DNA from: Bacteroides sp.
GTDB lineage: Bacteria > Bacteroidota > Bacteroidia > Bacteroidales > Bacteroidaceae
Length of the DNA: 64,000 nucleotides
Assembly: GCA_021201335.1 (NCBI GenBank)
Contig: JAJQFD010000044.1
Location: forward strand, 90,456-154,455
Direction: 5' to 3'
Shown here: one piece after another, positions 55,302 to 63,580 of the stretch
Numbering within the stretch: the first letter of the stretch is position 1
How the letters are laid out: each line of letters begins with the position of its first letter
Translations under genes and position numbers: made by a program
The notes under the pieces: generated by a model
Database searches by the model: none
Told to the model about the DNA's origin: nothing
What the model saw: the letters and a program-made list of their open reading frames with translations, nothing else

Positions 55302-56248
55302 CTTCTATTTTGTTGTATAAAAGTGATTAAATAATCTACGACCTGTATCAAATTTTGATTTTCAAGTTGAAAGAATGAATTTATTTTTTTCAGTTTATTT
55401 TTTATTTTCTTCTCATCCATCAATACCCGATTGATTTGTTGTTCAAAGATATCCGGTGTGATGTTTTCTACTTCTCCTGCTATGCCAAAACCCATCTTTT
55501 CATATTTTCGGACACTTTGAATATCTGCTTGTTGTTGGGATACCGGATAAGCTAGAAAAGGTAAGTTTGCACTTACACCCTCTACCCAAGTATTCAAATC
55601 TCCAGATGTCAATATGATATCGCAAAAAGGTAATACAGAAGGTAAATCTAATTGCCGATACAAACTCATATTATCCGGAAGAGGAAAAAGCTGTTGTACG
55701 GTTTCTGTTTTGTTTGTTAATAAAATAAATTCATAAAAATTGTTTTTAATACAGCTTGCTTTAAAAATATCGTATAAATAGAATAAACTAAAAGTGCTAA
55801 CTCCCTCTTCCAGCAAACTTATGATTGCTAGCCTAAATGTTTTTTTAGACAATAACCTGCTCCGCAAATTATCTAACCGTAAAGAAAGAGGTTGAATTGT
55901 ATGGTCAGAGGGAGGTAAATAAATAATTGGAATTGCATTTTTTCCCTTTAAACTATGTCCCCAAAATTGCACATCAATAAAAACGGTCTCTACACCATAT
56001 TTATAATAAATTATTGCTTTGTTTCTCAATTGATAATCCAACAATATTAAGTCCGGAATAAACCATTGAAAATCATGTGGAAATAAAATCCGTCCTATTC
56101 CTTGTTGAAGAAGATGAGAGGTAAAGACAGAATCTGAAGAATCTGTATAATAAACCTCATAACCCCTTTTATGCAACAATAAAGCTAGATTCAGTGTAAA
56201 GCGTATACGACCGGTATCAGGTAATATGTCAAAAAGAAATGTAAGCAT
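55298..56248 (-). CDS. GT1-like glycosyltransferase
   Basis: A protein of about 316 residues with a GT-B fold of the UDP-glycosyltransferase / macrolide glycosyltransferase type. The N-terminus MLTFLFDILPDTGRIRFTLN then LALLLHKRGYEVYYTDS corresponds to the G-H-x-x-P-x-L-x-L-A pattern of the family; the C-terminal half has VLPFCDIILTSGDLNTWVEG and LPFLAYPVSQQQADIQSV, the donor-binding region. I use the ATG at 56248, five bases after the upstream gene; a longer frame would overlap that gene. It overlaps the exporter start by 4 bases. In a peptide operon it could add a sugar to the product or to a self-protection target. No sugar donor genes lie in this operon. Confidence 0.72.
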   Translation of the reverse strand: MLTFLFDILPDTGRIRFTLNLALLLHKRGYEVYYTDSSDSVFTSHLLQQGIGRILFPHDFQWFIPDLILLDYQLRNKAIIYYKYGVETVFIDVQFWGHSLKGKNAIPIIYLPPSDHTIQPLSLRLDNLRSRLLSKKTFRLAIISLLEEGVSTFSLFYLYDIFKASCIKNNFYEFILLTNKTETVQQLFPLPDNMSLYRQLDLPSVLPFCDIILTSGDLNTWVEGVSANLPFLAYPVSQQQADIQSVRKYEKMGFGIAGEVENITPDIFEQQINRVLMDEKKIKNKLKKINSFFQLENQNLIQVVDYLITFIQQNRR

Positions 56249-56253
56249 TTCAA

Positions 56254-56535
56254 TCAATTGAATTCTAAACATAATTTTTCCTGACAAGCTATACAACGCA
56301 TATTCCCCAATACGGAACTAAGATCTTTTCCTTCATAAGAATAAGTTTCACTGTAATTATTATATACAATATCTAACATCAATTCATTGCGCATATAAGC
56401 TAGATATTCAAAAAGAGCAGAACGTGACAACTCTATTTTTCGAGCAAATCTATCAGGACTCCCTGTGCATTTTCGTTGTATCAGAGAATCCATATAAAGT
56501 ATCTTTTTTAGATCAATATATTTCATAGTATGCAT
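56254..56535 (-). CDS. Small HTH regulator with C-terminal Cys triad
   Basis: A 93-residue protein with a helix-turn-helix of the kind found in small Bacteroidetes regulators (GSPDRFARKIELSRSALFEY, then LAYMRNELMLDIVYNNYSETYSYEG). The last residues hold CIACQEKLCLEFN, a C-x2-C-x4-C group resembling those at the ends of the LytTR regulator and the radical SAM proteins. The start may be the first ATG or the one 9 bases later (MKYIDLKKILYMD). It lies 2 bases after the DUF3244-like gene and 5 before the glycosyltransferase. A local transcriptional regulator is the likely role. Confidence 0.7.
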   Translation of the reverse strand: MHTMKYIDLKKILYMDSLIQRKCTGSPDRFARKIELSRSALFEYLAYMRNELMLDIVYNNYSETYSYEGKDLSSVLGNMRCIACQEKLCLEFN

Positions 56536-56537
56536 TT

Positions 56538-56993
56538 TTAATAATCCATTGAATAAAGTGTAAAATACCCATAAAGATAACCCCCTAAAGGATTCCTTAA
56601 TTCTAAAATATAATTACCATCAGAGAAATGATCAAGTAGGATCTCAAAAGGAAATGTTGTGGTTTTAAGAACTTCTTGTTCATAAAGTATTCCCCCATTG
56701 TTATTTTTAATAGTAATTCTTACAGTAGTGTTTAAAGGAAGATCATAAATAGAGAGATAAGATGAGTGTAAAAAAGCTTTGGGCAAGTTTTGAATTAAAC
56801 TCCTTCTGTATAGCCATTTGCCATCCTCATCTTCTTCTAATATAATCTCTTCATCTGTAGTTCCTAAAAAAGTACTAATATGGACGATTTCTAAGAAATT
56901 CAATGAAGAAATTGCTGAAGTATTCAAAATCCCTACATTAAATAAAAACACAATACATAAAAAATAATTTTTCTTAATTCTTTGCATAGTCAT
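56538..56993 (-). CDS. DUF3244-like secreted small protein
   Basis: A 151-residue exported protein. A signal peptide (KKNYFLCIVFLFNVGILNTSA) is followed by a small all-beta domain with SIYDLPLNTTVRITIKNNNGG, VLKTTTFPFEILLDHFSDGNYILELRNPLGG and YLYGYFTLY, the pattern of the DUF3244 (PF11589) family found widely in Bacteroides. The family has no known function. It is the first gene of the - strand peptide operon, directly behind the -7 element at 57020, and 2 bases before the HTH gene. An immunity or envelope-stress role is conceivable, but nothing in the sequence shows it. Confidence 0.7.
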   Translation of the reverse strand: MTMQRIKKNYFLCIVFLFNVGILNTSAISSLNFLEIVHISTFLGTTDEEIILEEDEDGKWLYRRSLIQNLPKAFLHSSYLSIYDLPLNTTVRITIKNNNGGILYEQEVLKTTTFPFEILLDHFSDGNYILELRNPLGGYLYGYFTLYSMDY

Positions 56994-57019
56994 AATAAAT
57001 TAAAGGATTTAACGTACAC

Positions 57020-57027
57020 CAAAAATA
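57020..57027 (-). promoter_or_regulatory. -7 promoter element of the - strand peptide operon
   Basis: On the - strand this reads TATTTTTG, matching TAnnTTTG, about 27 bases before the DUF3244-like start. No good -33 TTTG at 19-21 bases was seen, so it may need an activator. It is the only clear promoter element for the operon running down to 45581. Confidence 0.5.
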
Positions 57028-57075
57028 GGAATTATTTCTTCCAATTTTATGCACAGACTATGTACATCATATAGA

Positions 57076-57126
57076 CAAACAAAAAAGGTAATTTGCTGAA
57101 AAATAGCAAATTACCTTTTTTGTTTG
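57076..57126 (-). terminator. Terminator after the TPR/HTH regulator gene
   Basis: CAAACAAAAAAGGTAATTTG and CT (57076-57097) pair perfectly with the reverse complement at 57105-57126, giving a 22-bp stem with a 7-base loop GAAAAAT. It lies 25 bases after the regulator stop on the - strand. The symmetrical A/T flanks make it able to work in both directions, insulating the peptide operon promoter. Confidence 0.8.
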
Positions 57127-57150
57127 AGTAAATTATAGACAATTAATTCT

Positions 57151-59013
57151 TCAATATTCCCACAACCAAATATCCAGTGTTTGATTCTCTTCAAAAGGCC
57201 TCCCCAACTCGTGAATAATACGCTCTTTCAATCGAAGTTTTCTTTTTGATACCGATGTGGAAGAGATTCCTAATAGCATGGCTATCTCAGAAACAGATAA
57301 ATGCAATTTTATCAAGCAACAAACCTGCAAATCGCTTTCCGTGAGGGAAGGAAAATCTTTATTTAACCGTTTTGTATAATTTTCATATAACCAATCCACT
57401 GTATCTATCACTTCTTGCCAATGAACAACATCCAGAAATTTGGGAAAGAGCCTTAGATCATTTAATATTTTGGTTTTCTTCATTAATTGCTTACATAAAA
57501 ATTTCTCTCTATCACGCAAACGGAGATTCTCATCCGATAAAAGCTGAACTTGTTCCAATTCCCTATTCCTCTCTTGCAAAGAGAAAGAATAATCAGAAAT
57601 GTTTTGCTGGAGTTTTTCATTTTCTTTTCTTAATGCCTCATTCTGACTTTGCATCTCGGATATGGCATTTTGTTGTTCCTCCAATTGTCCCTGTAACTCA
57701 TTATTCTGTTCTATTTCTTCAGAAAGTTTCTGGATCCGGCTTACATTCCGACCAATTAAAGCTTCATTCTCATGAATTTTTAGAGTATAAAAACGGAGTT
57801 GTTCTTCATTATGCTGAATAGTGCGTTCTTTTTGCAATAACTTACGCTGGTATCTATAAATTAAAATTCCTACAGCGAACAGAATTAATAATAATATCAA
57901 TAATATAGTATGAATAATACGATCTTTTTCAATCTTCAATTGATTCTTTTCATTTAGTACTTTCTCTTGGTCATATCTTGCCTGCATCTCAATCAAAGCG
58001 TTATTCCGTTCCATTCGTCGGATTGAATCGGATAGCATATAAAACTTATCGCCATATTTCATTGCTTCGTCATATCTTTTTTCCTGTTTATTTATAAGAT
58101 ATAATATGCGGCATGAAGACCTTTTGGTATAAATATTTTCAGAAAAAGAAGCTCTATATAAATATAATAAAGCAGAATCTCTTTCTCCCATACGATGATA
58201 TAAATCACCAATAGTTAGTAATGTCTGATCTAATAATCCACCAATCTCTGTTTGTAACTTTAATGCTTCTTGTACGTATTTCAAAGCAGGAATATAATCT
58301 TTTTTTCTGGTTAATTCTCCACTAAATTCGCTTAAAACACGACTTAAAAAATCTATATCATCTGTCGTTCTAGCTATCTTTATACCTTCTTCATAACATT
58401 TAATAGCTTCATCCCAATTTAATTGTATTGCATTCCACCTACCAATCATACGAACAGAATTGGCTATATACACTCTATTCCCAGACTGTTTTGCATAAGA
58501 ATAAGCCTGTTCAAAGGCCTTTTCTGCATATTCATACAATTTTCTATAAAGATAGATGTCACCCAACTCTGTATAGATTAAATTCCCCAACAAGTAATCA
58601 CTTGTATGTTTCACTTCTTTAGTAGCTTCCAAACAATAATAGGTGGCTTTCTCTATCTCATCCATCTCCCGATTAACCCCTCCCATCAAATAAAGTGATA
58701 ATGCCTTACGTTGCGGATCCTTTCTCTTTATGAAATATTCATAGGCAATATTAATTAAAGAATCCGAAGAATGTTTAATATAATTTTTATATTTTGCTTG
58801 TGTCAGCAATAAACACCAAGTAGCATGATTCAAATGATCCTCAGAAACAGGCATATTCATGTTTTCAAGAATTGCCAATGCACTATCTGGGCGTTCATAC
58901 ATAATAGATTCAGCTTTTTGCAAGGGGAGCAACAAAGCCATATTCTCTCTCTGACCACAACAGAAGAACATAAAAAAAATACTGAGTATCAACGAAGAAT
59001 GATTGTTTTTCAT
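57151..59013 (-). CDS. TPR membrane regulator with C-terminal LuxR-like HTH
   Basis: A 620-residue regulator typical of Bacteroidetes. The N-terminus is a lipoprotein-like signal (SLILSIFFMFFCCGQREN). About residues 25-350 are TPR repeats (YAEKAFEQAYSYAKQSGNRV, WDEAIKCYEEGIKIARTT, PALKYVQEALKLQTEIG). A membrane helix follows near 370-390 (TILLILLLILFAVGILIY), then a long coiled coil (EEQLRFYTLKIHENEALIGR through LQQNISDY), and an HTH near 555-600 (LTESDLQVCCLIKLHLSVSE, IAMLLGISSTSVSKRKLRL). It is monocistronic between two hairpins. Proteins of this kind may sense envelope signals and bind DNA at the membrane. Its neighbour, the peptide operon, is a plausible target. Confidence 0.85.
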   Translation of the reverse strand: MKNNHSSLILSIFFMFFCCGQRENMALLLPLQKAESIMYERPDSALAILENMNMPVSEDHLNHATWCLLLTQAKYKNYIKHSSDSLINIAYEYFIKRKDPQRKALSLYLMGGVNREMDEIEKATYYCLEATKEVKHTSDYLLGNLIYTELGDIYLYRKLYEYAEKAFEQAYSYAKQSGNRVYIANSVRMIGRWNAIQLNWDEAIKCYEEGIKIARTTDDIDFLSRVLSEFSGELTRKKDYIPALKYVQEALKLQTEIGGLLDQTLLTIGDLYHRMGERDSALLYLYRASFSENIYTKRSSCRILYLINKQEKRYDEAMKYGDKFYMLSDSIRRMERNNALIEMQARYDQEKVLNEKNQLKIEKDRIIHTILLILLLILFAVGILIYRYQRKLLQKERTIQHNEEQLRFYTLKIHENEALIGRNVSRIQKLSEEIEQNNELQGQLEEQQNAISEMQSQNEALRKENEKLQQNISDYSFSLQERNRELEQVQLLSDENLRLRDREKFLCKQLMKKTKILNDLRLFPKFLDVVHWQEVIDTVDWLYENYTKRLNKDFPSLTESDLQVCCLIKLHLSVSEIAMLLGISSTSVSKRKLRLKERIIHELGRPFEENQTLDIWLWEY

Positions 59014-59237
59014 ATTATATGAGATGCAAGATTAAGAACCTAATTAAATTTCCAAAAGACAATTGATTCTAGATTAACTTTGTAATGCTGTTGCCTCTTT
59101 CTTCTTTCTTGCGATTCAACTAACACGCTATGATCACTTAAAAGGAAATAAACAATCTGAAATCAATATAAAATATTGAAAAAGAAAAATTTAAATAGCA
59201 TCTAACGGCAAATATAAAATTTTTGCATTTAAAGTAA

Positions 59238-59278
59238 AAGAAATAGCATCTTTTTTGTTAACAAAAAGATGCTATTTC
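59238..59278. terminator. Perfect 17-bp hairpin, candidate bidirectional terminator
   Basis: AGAAATAGCATCTTTTT (59238-59254) pairs perfectly with AAAAAGATGCTATTTCT (59262-59278) around the loop TGTTAAC. The T- and A-rich inner stem and outer flanks fit a terminator or insulator upstream of the regulator gene. No gene ends close by. Confidence 0.6.
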
Positions 59279-59963
59279 TTCAAAAATTACGAACTTCAAT
59301 TATATTATTACAACATATATAGGTGTTCTTCTTCTTCTCTCTTGCCAAGAATTTAAATTACCCTATTCGATTTCGTCAAATCTCGATCTATCTCTATAGG
59401 GATACTATTAATTTATGGGATAAACCGGTTAGCATAGTTCGCTATAATTTCTGCTCATATTGGTGTCTGAAGATAGTTTATTCGTTTTTGGGAATCTTCC
59501 AAACCAGTCGAATTCTTTATTTAGAATACGCAATAAAGGTATAAACGAGTGCAATCCAGAGTGGGAAAATCCATCTTCCCATCAAAAGTTTTGGTTGTCC
59601 TTTTCACCCACATTTAACCGCTCCCTCACGGTTTAAGCAAAAGTAAGTAATCCAAGGAATATGCTTGATTGAATGAATATGTAACTAGGAGCAATGGCAA
59701 TAGCTTTGAAGTCTTCAGCTTTTATCTCCTCATACAGGGATTTTTCAGTAAAGTCTATATGAAATATTATTCACAGTGCATGCTGTAACGTTCTAACTGA
59801 CATCACTAAAAATATCCTTATATTATTAGATAAGAACGATTGATATATTCATCGTAATATTTTACGCGAAAATTCGATAAAAAAAGATATTCTATCCCTT
59901 AGCTATTTTTATAAATACTATTATTAATATAATTCACTAACAATAAATTTGTTTATTGATTAT
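59279..59963. other. 685-base gap without a recognisable gene
   Basis: No frame longer than about 75 codons and none with recognisable protein features. A short run, GAGTGGGAAAATCCATCTTC through TTTTCACCCAC near 59559-59613, has weak inverted symmetry. The base composition resembles degraded coding sequence, but I can name no family. Confidence 0.45.
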
Positions 59964-62201
59964 TTATAATAATTCTTCAATTTTACTTTGAAGATCGAAT
60001 TCTCTTACCAAAGCTTTAGCTTCTGCATCTTTGGGAATTCGAAATACAATATTAGGGTCTAATGCACAGGCTTGCAGTAAGTTGTTGGCCGCATGGGTTT
60101 TCCGTCCCATCTGGTAAAGTACTATTGCACTCAGGTAATGAACGTTACCTGTTGGTTCTAATTGTCGCAATAGATGATAAGCATTTTCCGGCTGCCCTAA
60201 AGCAGCAAGGCATAAAGCTGTATTATAATCACCATATTTCTTTAATATTTCAATAGCTGAAACAAAGTCATGCTCTTTTATCAAGCGCAATCCTTCCGCA
60301 TAATCAGGTAAATACTCTATTTGCACAGAGTCTTTTACCAACATATTCGGTCGATGCATATCAAATAGAATATCAACCCGACGAATCGGCGGATATAATT
60401 CCTCTCTCATTTGTTTATAACTCTTTGGATATTTCCGGCGGATTTCATTTTCCACAGCATCGGCATTTTTATTAGTAACGGTTAATGCCATCTGCAGAAT
60501 CTCATCCCGACTTGTAATATGATCTGCATTCCTTAATAGTTTAACCAGCATATTCCAGTCTTCCCCCAGGGATTTACTTTGGAAAAGCCTTTCAACGTCA
60601 ATGCTACCACTATAATTCTTTGCCAGATAATTTTTCACAGCTTTGGATCGGCGTTCACTCAAACGATAGTTAGATTCATAAGATCCTTCCGGAGAAGCAG
60701 CAGCCATCATTGTTACCCGATCTATTTTTAAATCTTTATCATTTGCAAACCGATAGTAAGCTGTTAATAAAGTATCTAACTGTGCCCGGTTATCGGCAAA
60801 ATCGATCCCAAACTCATGACGATTTACCAGAAATTTAAAATATACAGCCAATTTATGTTGAACACTCCGATAAATACGGTTCTTACGATAAACCAAGCTT
60901 GTATCAATTAATTGTTCCAAACCAGCCAATACATAAGTTAATGTATCTGAGTCAGGAAGCGTATAATCACTCATATCAATGGCATCTACACGGCTTTTCA
61001 AATATATACGTACTTTCTTTACACCGGGAGTTATCGGATAGTTATGACGGTAAAGGTAGAAGAAATCATGTTCTGGATAAAACAAAGTATCGACTTTCAC
61101 ATCCTTCCGGTAAGGAAAGGGAACCAGTTCTTTAAATTTGATATCCATCATATCGCTTTTCATTTCATTTTCAGCAATCTTCCTGGAATCCAGACGATCT
61201 TTACGAAGATCTAATGAATCTTTTTCTGTCATAGGATAGCTAGAGATAGGCTTCAACGTATCACCTGCCAGATAAATATCACGGTATTTTGCGGGAAAAG
61301 AGCGGATATTGGGTTCGCGATGTAACCAATACTTAGGCAGCAAGTTGGCCCAATAATGAAATTTATGTGAATAATACAGATTCACCCCCGTCGTATCACG
61401 TCCCTGCAAACGCAATCCGGCTCTTTTAAACGAAGCTTTGCGATTATAGTCCCTGGCTAAACGAGCCCGGTTGGCATCCTTTTCCAAATTAAAGTGTATA
61501 TGACGTTTATTATAACGAATGCGCCATTTCTGGTACATCTGACGCCGATGCCATTCTTGATAATATAATTTAAGACCGAAAGACTGTATTTTACGAAGAT
61601 CCTTATGATAAAGACCTTCGTCCAGAAAAGCATCTATATAATCATCTAATTCTACGATTGAGTTTATAAATTCATCGTATGCAGCATAACCTTGTTTCTG
61701 AAAAGCGCGAAACTTAGAGCCATGAAGAATAATCTCATCTAGTGGCATAATCGTATCGCGATCAATCAGCTTAGGACTTAAGGTCATACGCCATGAAGGT
61801 GAAATCAATTCTTTAGGAACACGAATCAGAAAATCAATGGCCATTTTGCCGTTCCTTTCAGAAGCAAACGAATTCAAAACTTTTACCTGAATTTCATCTA
61901 AGCGGTAAACCACGCTGGTATCCAGTTCCGCTGAATCATTAAATGCATAATATTCGTCTTCATTCGATTTGTCTGAAGAGTCAAATGCAGTAACTCCTTC
62001 ATGAGCAAAACCAGAGTCTGCGTATCCTTCTCCATAAGGATATTCAATGTTAACTTTCTTATATTGAGTAAAAAGACTTTCAGTCATAAAAGATTTATGA
62101 CCACCGCACGAAAATAAAAGAGGTATCGATAAGAATATCAATAAGATCGACAAATGCCTCAAAACAGCAGATGGAGAATATATAAGACGTATAATTTTCA
62201 T
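59964..62201 (-). CDS. OmpA-like / TPR lipoprotein of a DUF3575 outer-membrane module
   Basis: A 745-residue lipoprotein (signal HLSILLIFLSIPLLFSC with Cys about residue 32). The first 450 residues have no clear family but contain several charged, Arg/Tyr-rich stretches. Residues about 470-560 are an OmpA-like domain: DLKIDRVTMMAAASPEGSYE then SNYRLSERRSKAVKNYLAKN, the peptidoglycan-binding alpha/beta fold. The C-terminus has TPR-like helices (HDFVSAIEILKKYGDYNTAL, LAALGQPENAYHLLRQL, AANNLLQACALDPN). It follows the DUF3575-like gene by 36 bases. Similar pairs occur in Bacteroides fimbria and outer-membrane assembly clusters, but no fimbrillin gene is in view. Confidence 0.75.
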   Translation of the reverse strand: MKIIRLIYSPSAVLRHLSILLIFLSIPLLFSCGGHKSFMTESLFTQYKKVNIEYPYGEGYADSGFAHEGVTAFDSSDKSNEDEYYAFNDSAELDTSVVYRLDEIQVKVLNSFASERNGKMAIDFLIRVPKELISPSWRMTLSPKLIDRDTIMPLDEIILHGSKFRAFQKQGYAAYDEFINSIVELDDYIDAFLDEGLYHKDLRKIQSFGLKLYYQEWHRRQMYQKWRIRYNKRHIHFNLEKDANRARLARDYNRKASFKRAGLRLQGRDTTGVNLYYSHKFHYWANLLPKYWLHREPNIRSFPAKYRDIYLAGDTLKPISSYPMTEKDSLDLRKDRLDSRKIAENEMKSDMMDIKFKELVPFPYRKDVKVDTLFYPEHDFFYLYRHNYPITPGVKKVRIYLKSRVDAIDMSDYTLPDSDTLTYVLAGLEQLIDTSLVYRKNRIYRSVQHKLAVYFKFLVNRHEFGIDFADNRAQLDTLLTAYYRFANDKDLKIDRVTMMAAASPEGSYESNYRLSERRSKAVKNYLAKNYSGSIDVERLFQSKSLGEDWNMLVKLLRNADHITSRDEILQMALTVTNKNADAVENEIRRKYPKSYKQMREELYPPIRRVDILFDMHRPNMLVKDSVQIEYLPDYAEGLRLIKEHDFVSAIEILKKYGDYNTALCLAALGQPENAYHLLRQLEPTGNVHYLSAIVLYQMGRKTHAANNLLQACALDPNIVFRIPKDAEAKALVREFDLQSKIEELL

Positions 62202-62237
62202 CGAATAATAGAATATAGATATAGTAAATCTGAAAAC

Positions 62238-62842
62238 TTAGAATAAATAAATCAAATTGATTGAGAGCTTAGTAGGAACAATACTCCATCCTCGCCCCTC
62301 GCTAAGAAAGTCACCACATTGTTTATATTCATACTTTCCATAGCTGGTATAAACTACACCTGCACCCACTTCAAAATCAATATTCCAAAGTTTATGAATA
62401 GGAATTGAAAAGCCAGTGGAAAGTCCAGCGCCATAAGCGCGCCCATCATATCGGTAATCATTCCAAATACCTCCCATGTTAAAACGGCTCAAAATTGCAT
62501 TTGCGCCAAAAACCAATTATAACCCCAACTTTGATCTCGCCAATAACGGACTCCCGGCTGAGCAGTGAGATGCTTAATCTTTTTGTTATCGCCAAAATCC
62601 CAGGGATTGTAATAAACAGGCAAATGTACACTCCATTTATGACTCATTGATGCAGAGATTTCTGCATTCAAAGTACCAGTGGCTAAACCCAGTAAATCTG
62701 TTTTAACAGCATAAAACTGGGCATGACATTTCATACCAGATAATAAAAATAGGGTGATAAAAAAGAATCCCCGAATAAATAACCGGAAATTATTTTTCTT
62801 ACGGAGAAAGAAAAGAATCTTATGCATGTTCCAACTCAGCAT
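62238..62842 (-). pseudogene. DUF3575-like outer-membrane protein, frameshifted at a T5 run
   Basis: Two frames make one protein of about 200 residues. The first has a signal peptide (RLFIRGFFFITLFLLSGMKCHAQ), FYAVKTDLLGLATGTLNAEI, VYYNPWDFGDNKKIKHL and PGVRYWRDQSWGYNW. The second continues GANAILSRFNMGGIWNDYRY, GAGLSTGFSIPIHKLW and YTSYGKYEYKQCGDFLSEGR to NLIYLF. These are DUF3575 landmarks. One extra T in the five-T run on the coding strand (+ strand A5 near 62507-62511) gives WFFGANAI and joins the frames. The start may be 62842 or the ATG at 62827. It leads a two-gene operon with the OmpA/TPR lipoprotein. Confidence 0.8.
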
Positions 62843-63580
62843 ATATAAAACGTATCAAGCAAACAATTTACTAAAAGAAAAAAGGATTGTAAGAACCAAA
62901 CCAATAAATAACTGCTGCTCATTATGGGATACAGTTATTCTTTATCAATTTTTTAAACGTAAACATAAATACACAAACAGGACTTTATTTATAAAATATC
63001 AAAACATCAAAATCACAAACAAATATAAATAGATTAATATGAATCTATAAATTATAATTCTCATGCAAACCTACAAACTTAGTTTCAATAAAGCAATAGT
63101 AGCTTTAATCACCGATTAAATGATCTATAATTCCGCAATATCTCAAAGTTTTACATTTTAAGAATATCTTTGACTAAACTTTCCTGCTCTAATTTCTTTT
63201 TTAACAAATTATTTTAATATATATTATCCTTTTTAGAACAATGCATAAATTGCATATTTAAACAATTGACACATATTCGCCGTTCGGCAAAATTGAAAAT
63301 AAATACGTTTAAGTTTTTATTTTAATATAGAAGTAAAGCAAGATTTGAATCAAAAACGAATTACAAAAGTATATAAACTATTAAAATTATTTTAATTATA
63401 ATTAACTAAGGTATCCTTATCTGAAAAGAAATTATCCGAAGAATAAGGTATGGATAATATTATTTTTTTCATACTACGCCAAAATTATACCAATTATTAC
63501 CCTTTATATATCAATATGTATCCTTATAAAAGCCATGGTATATATATTTTTGTTAAACTTAAACTATTAACATTTTAATT
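62843..63580. other. 738-base AT-rich divergent intergenic region
   Basis: No gene is visible. It separates the - strand DUF3575 operon from the + strand GH28 gene and should carry both promoters. TATTTTTG at 63545-63552 matches the -7 consensus for GH28, 29 bases before its ATG, but no good -33 is seen. A palindrome GCCGTTCGGC lies at 63279-63288, sharing CCGTTCGG with the one at 29732. Confidence 0.5.

Noticed and set aside
59284..59963. tRNA or small structured RNA gene
   Set aside because: No cloverleaf or conserved T-loop sequence was found on either strand.
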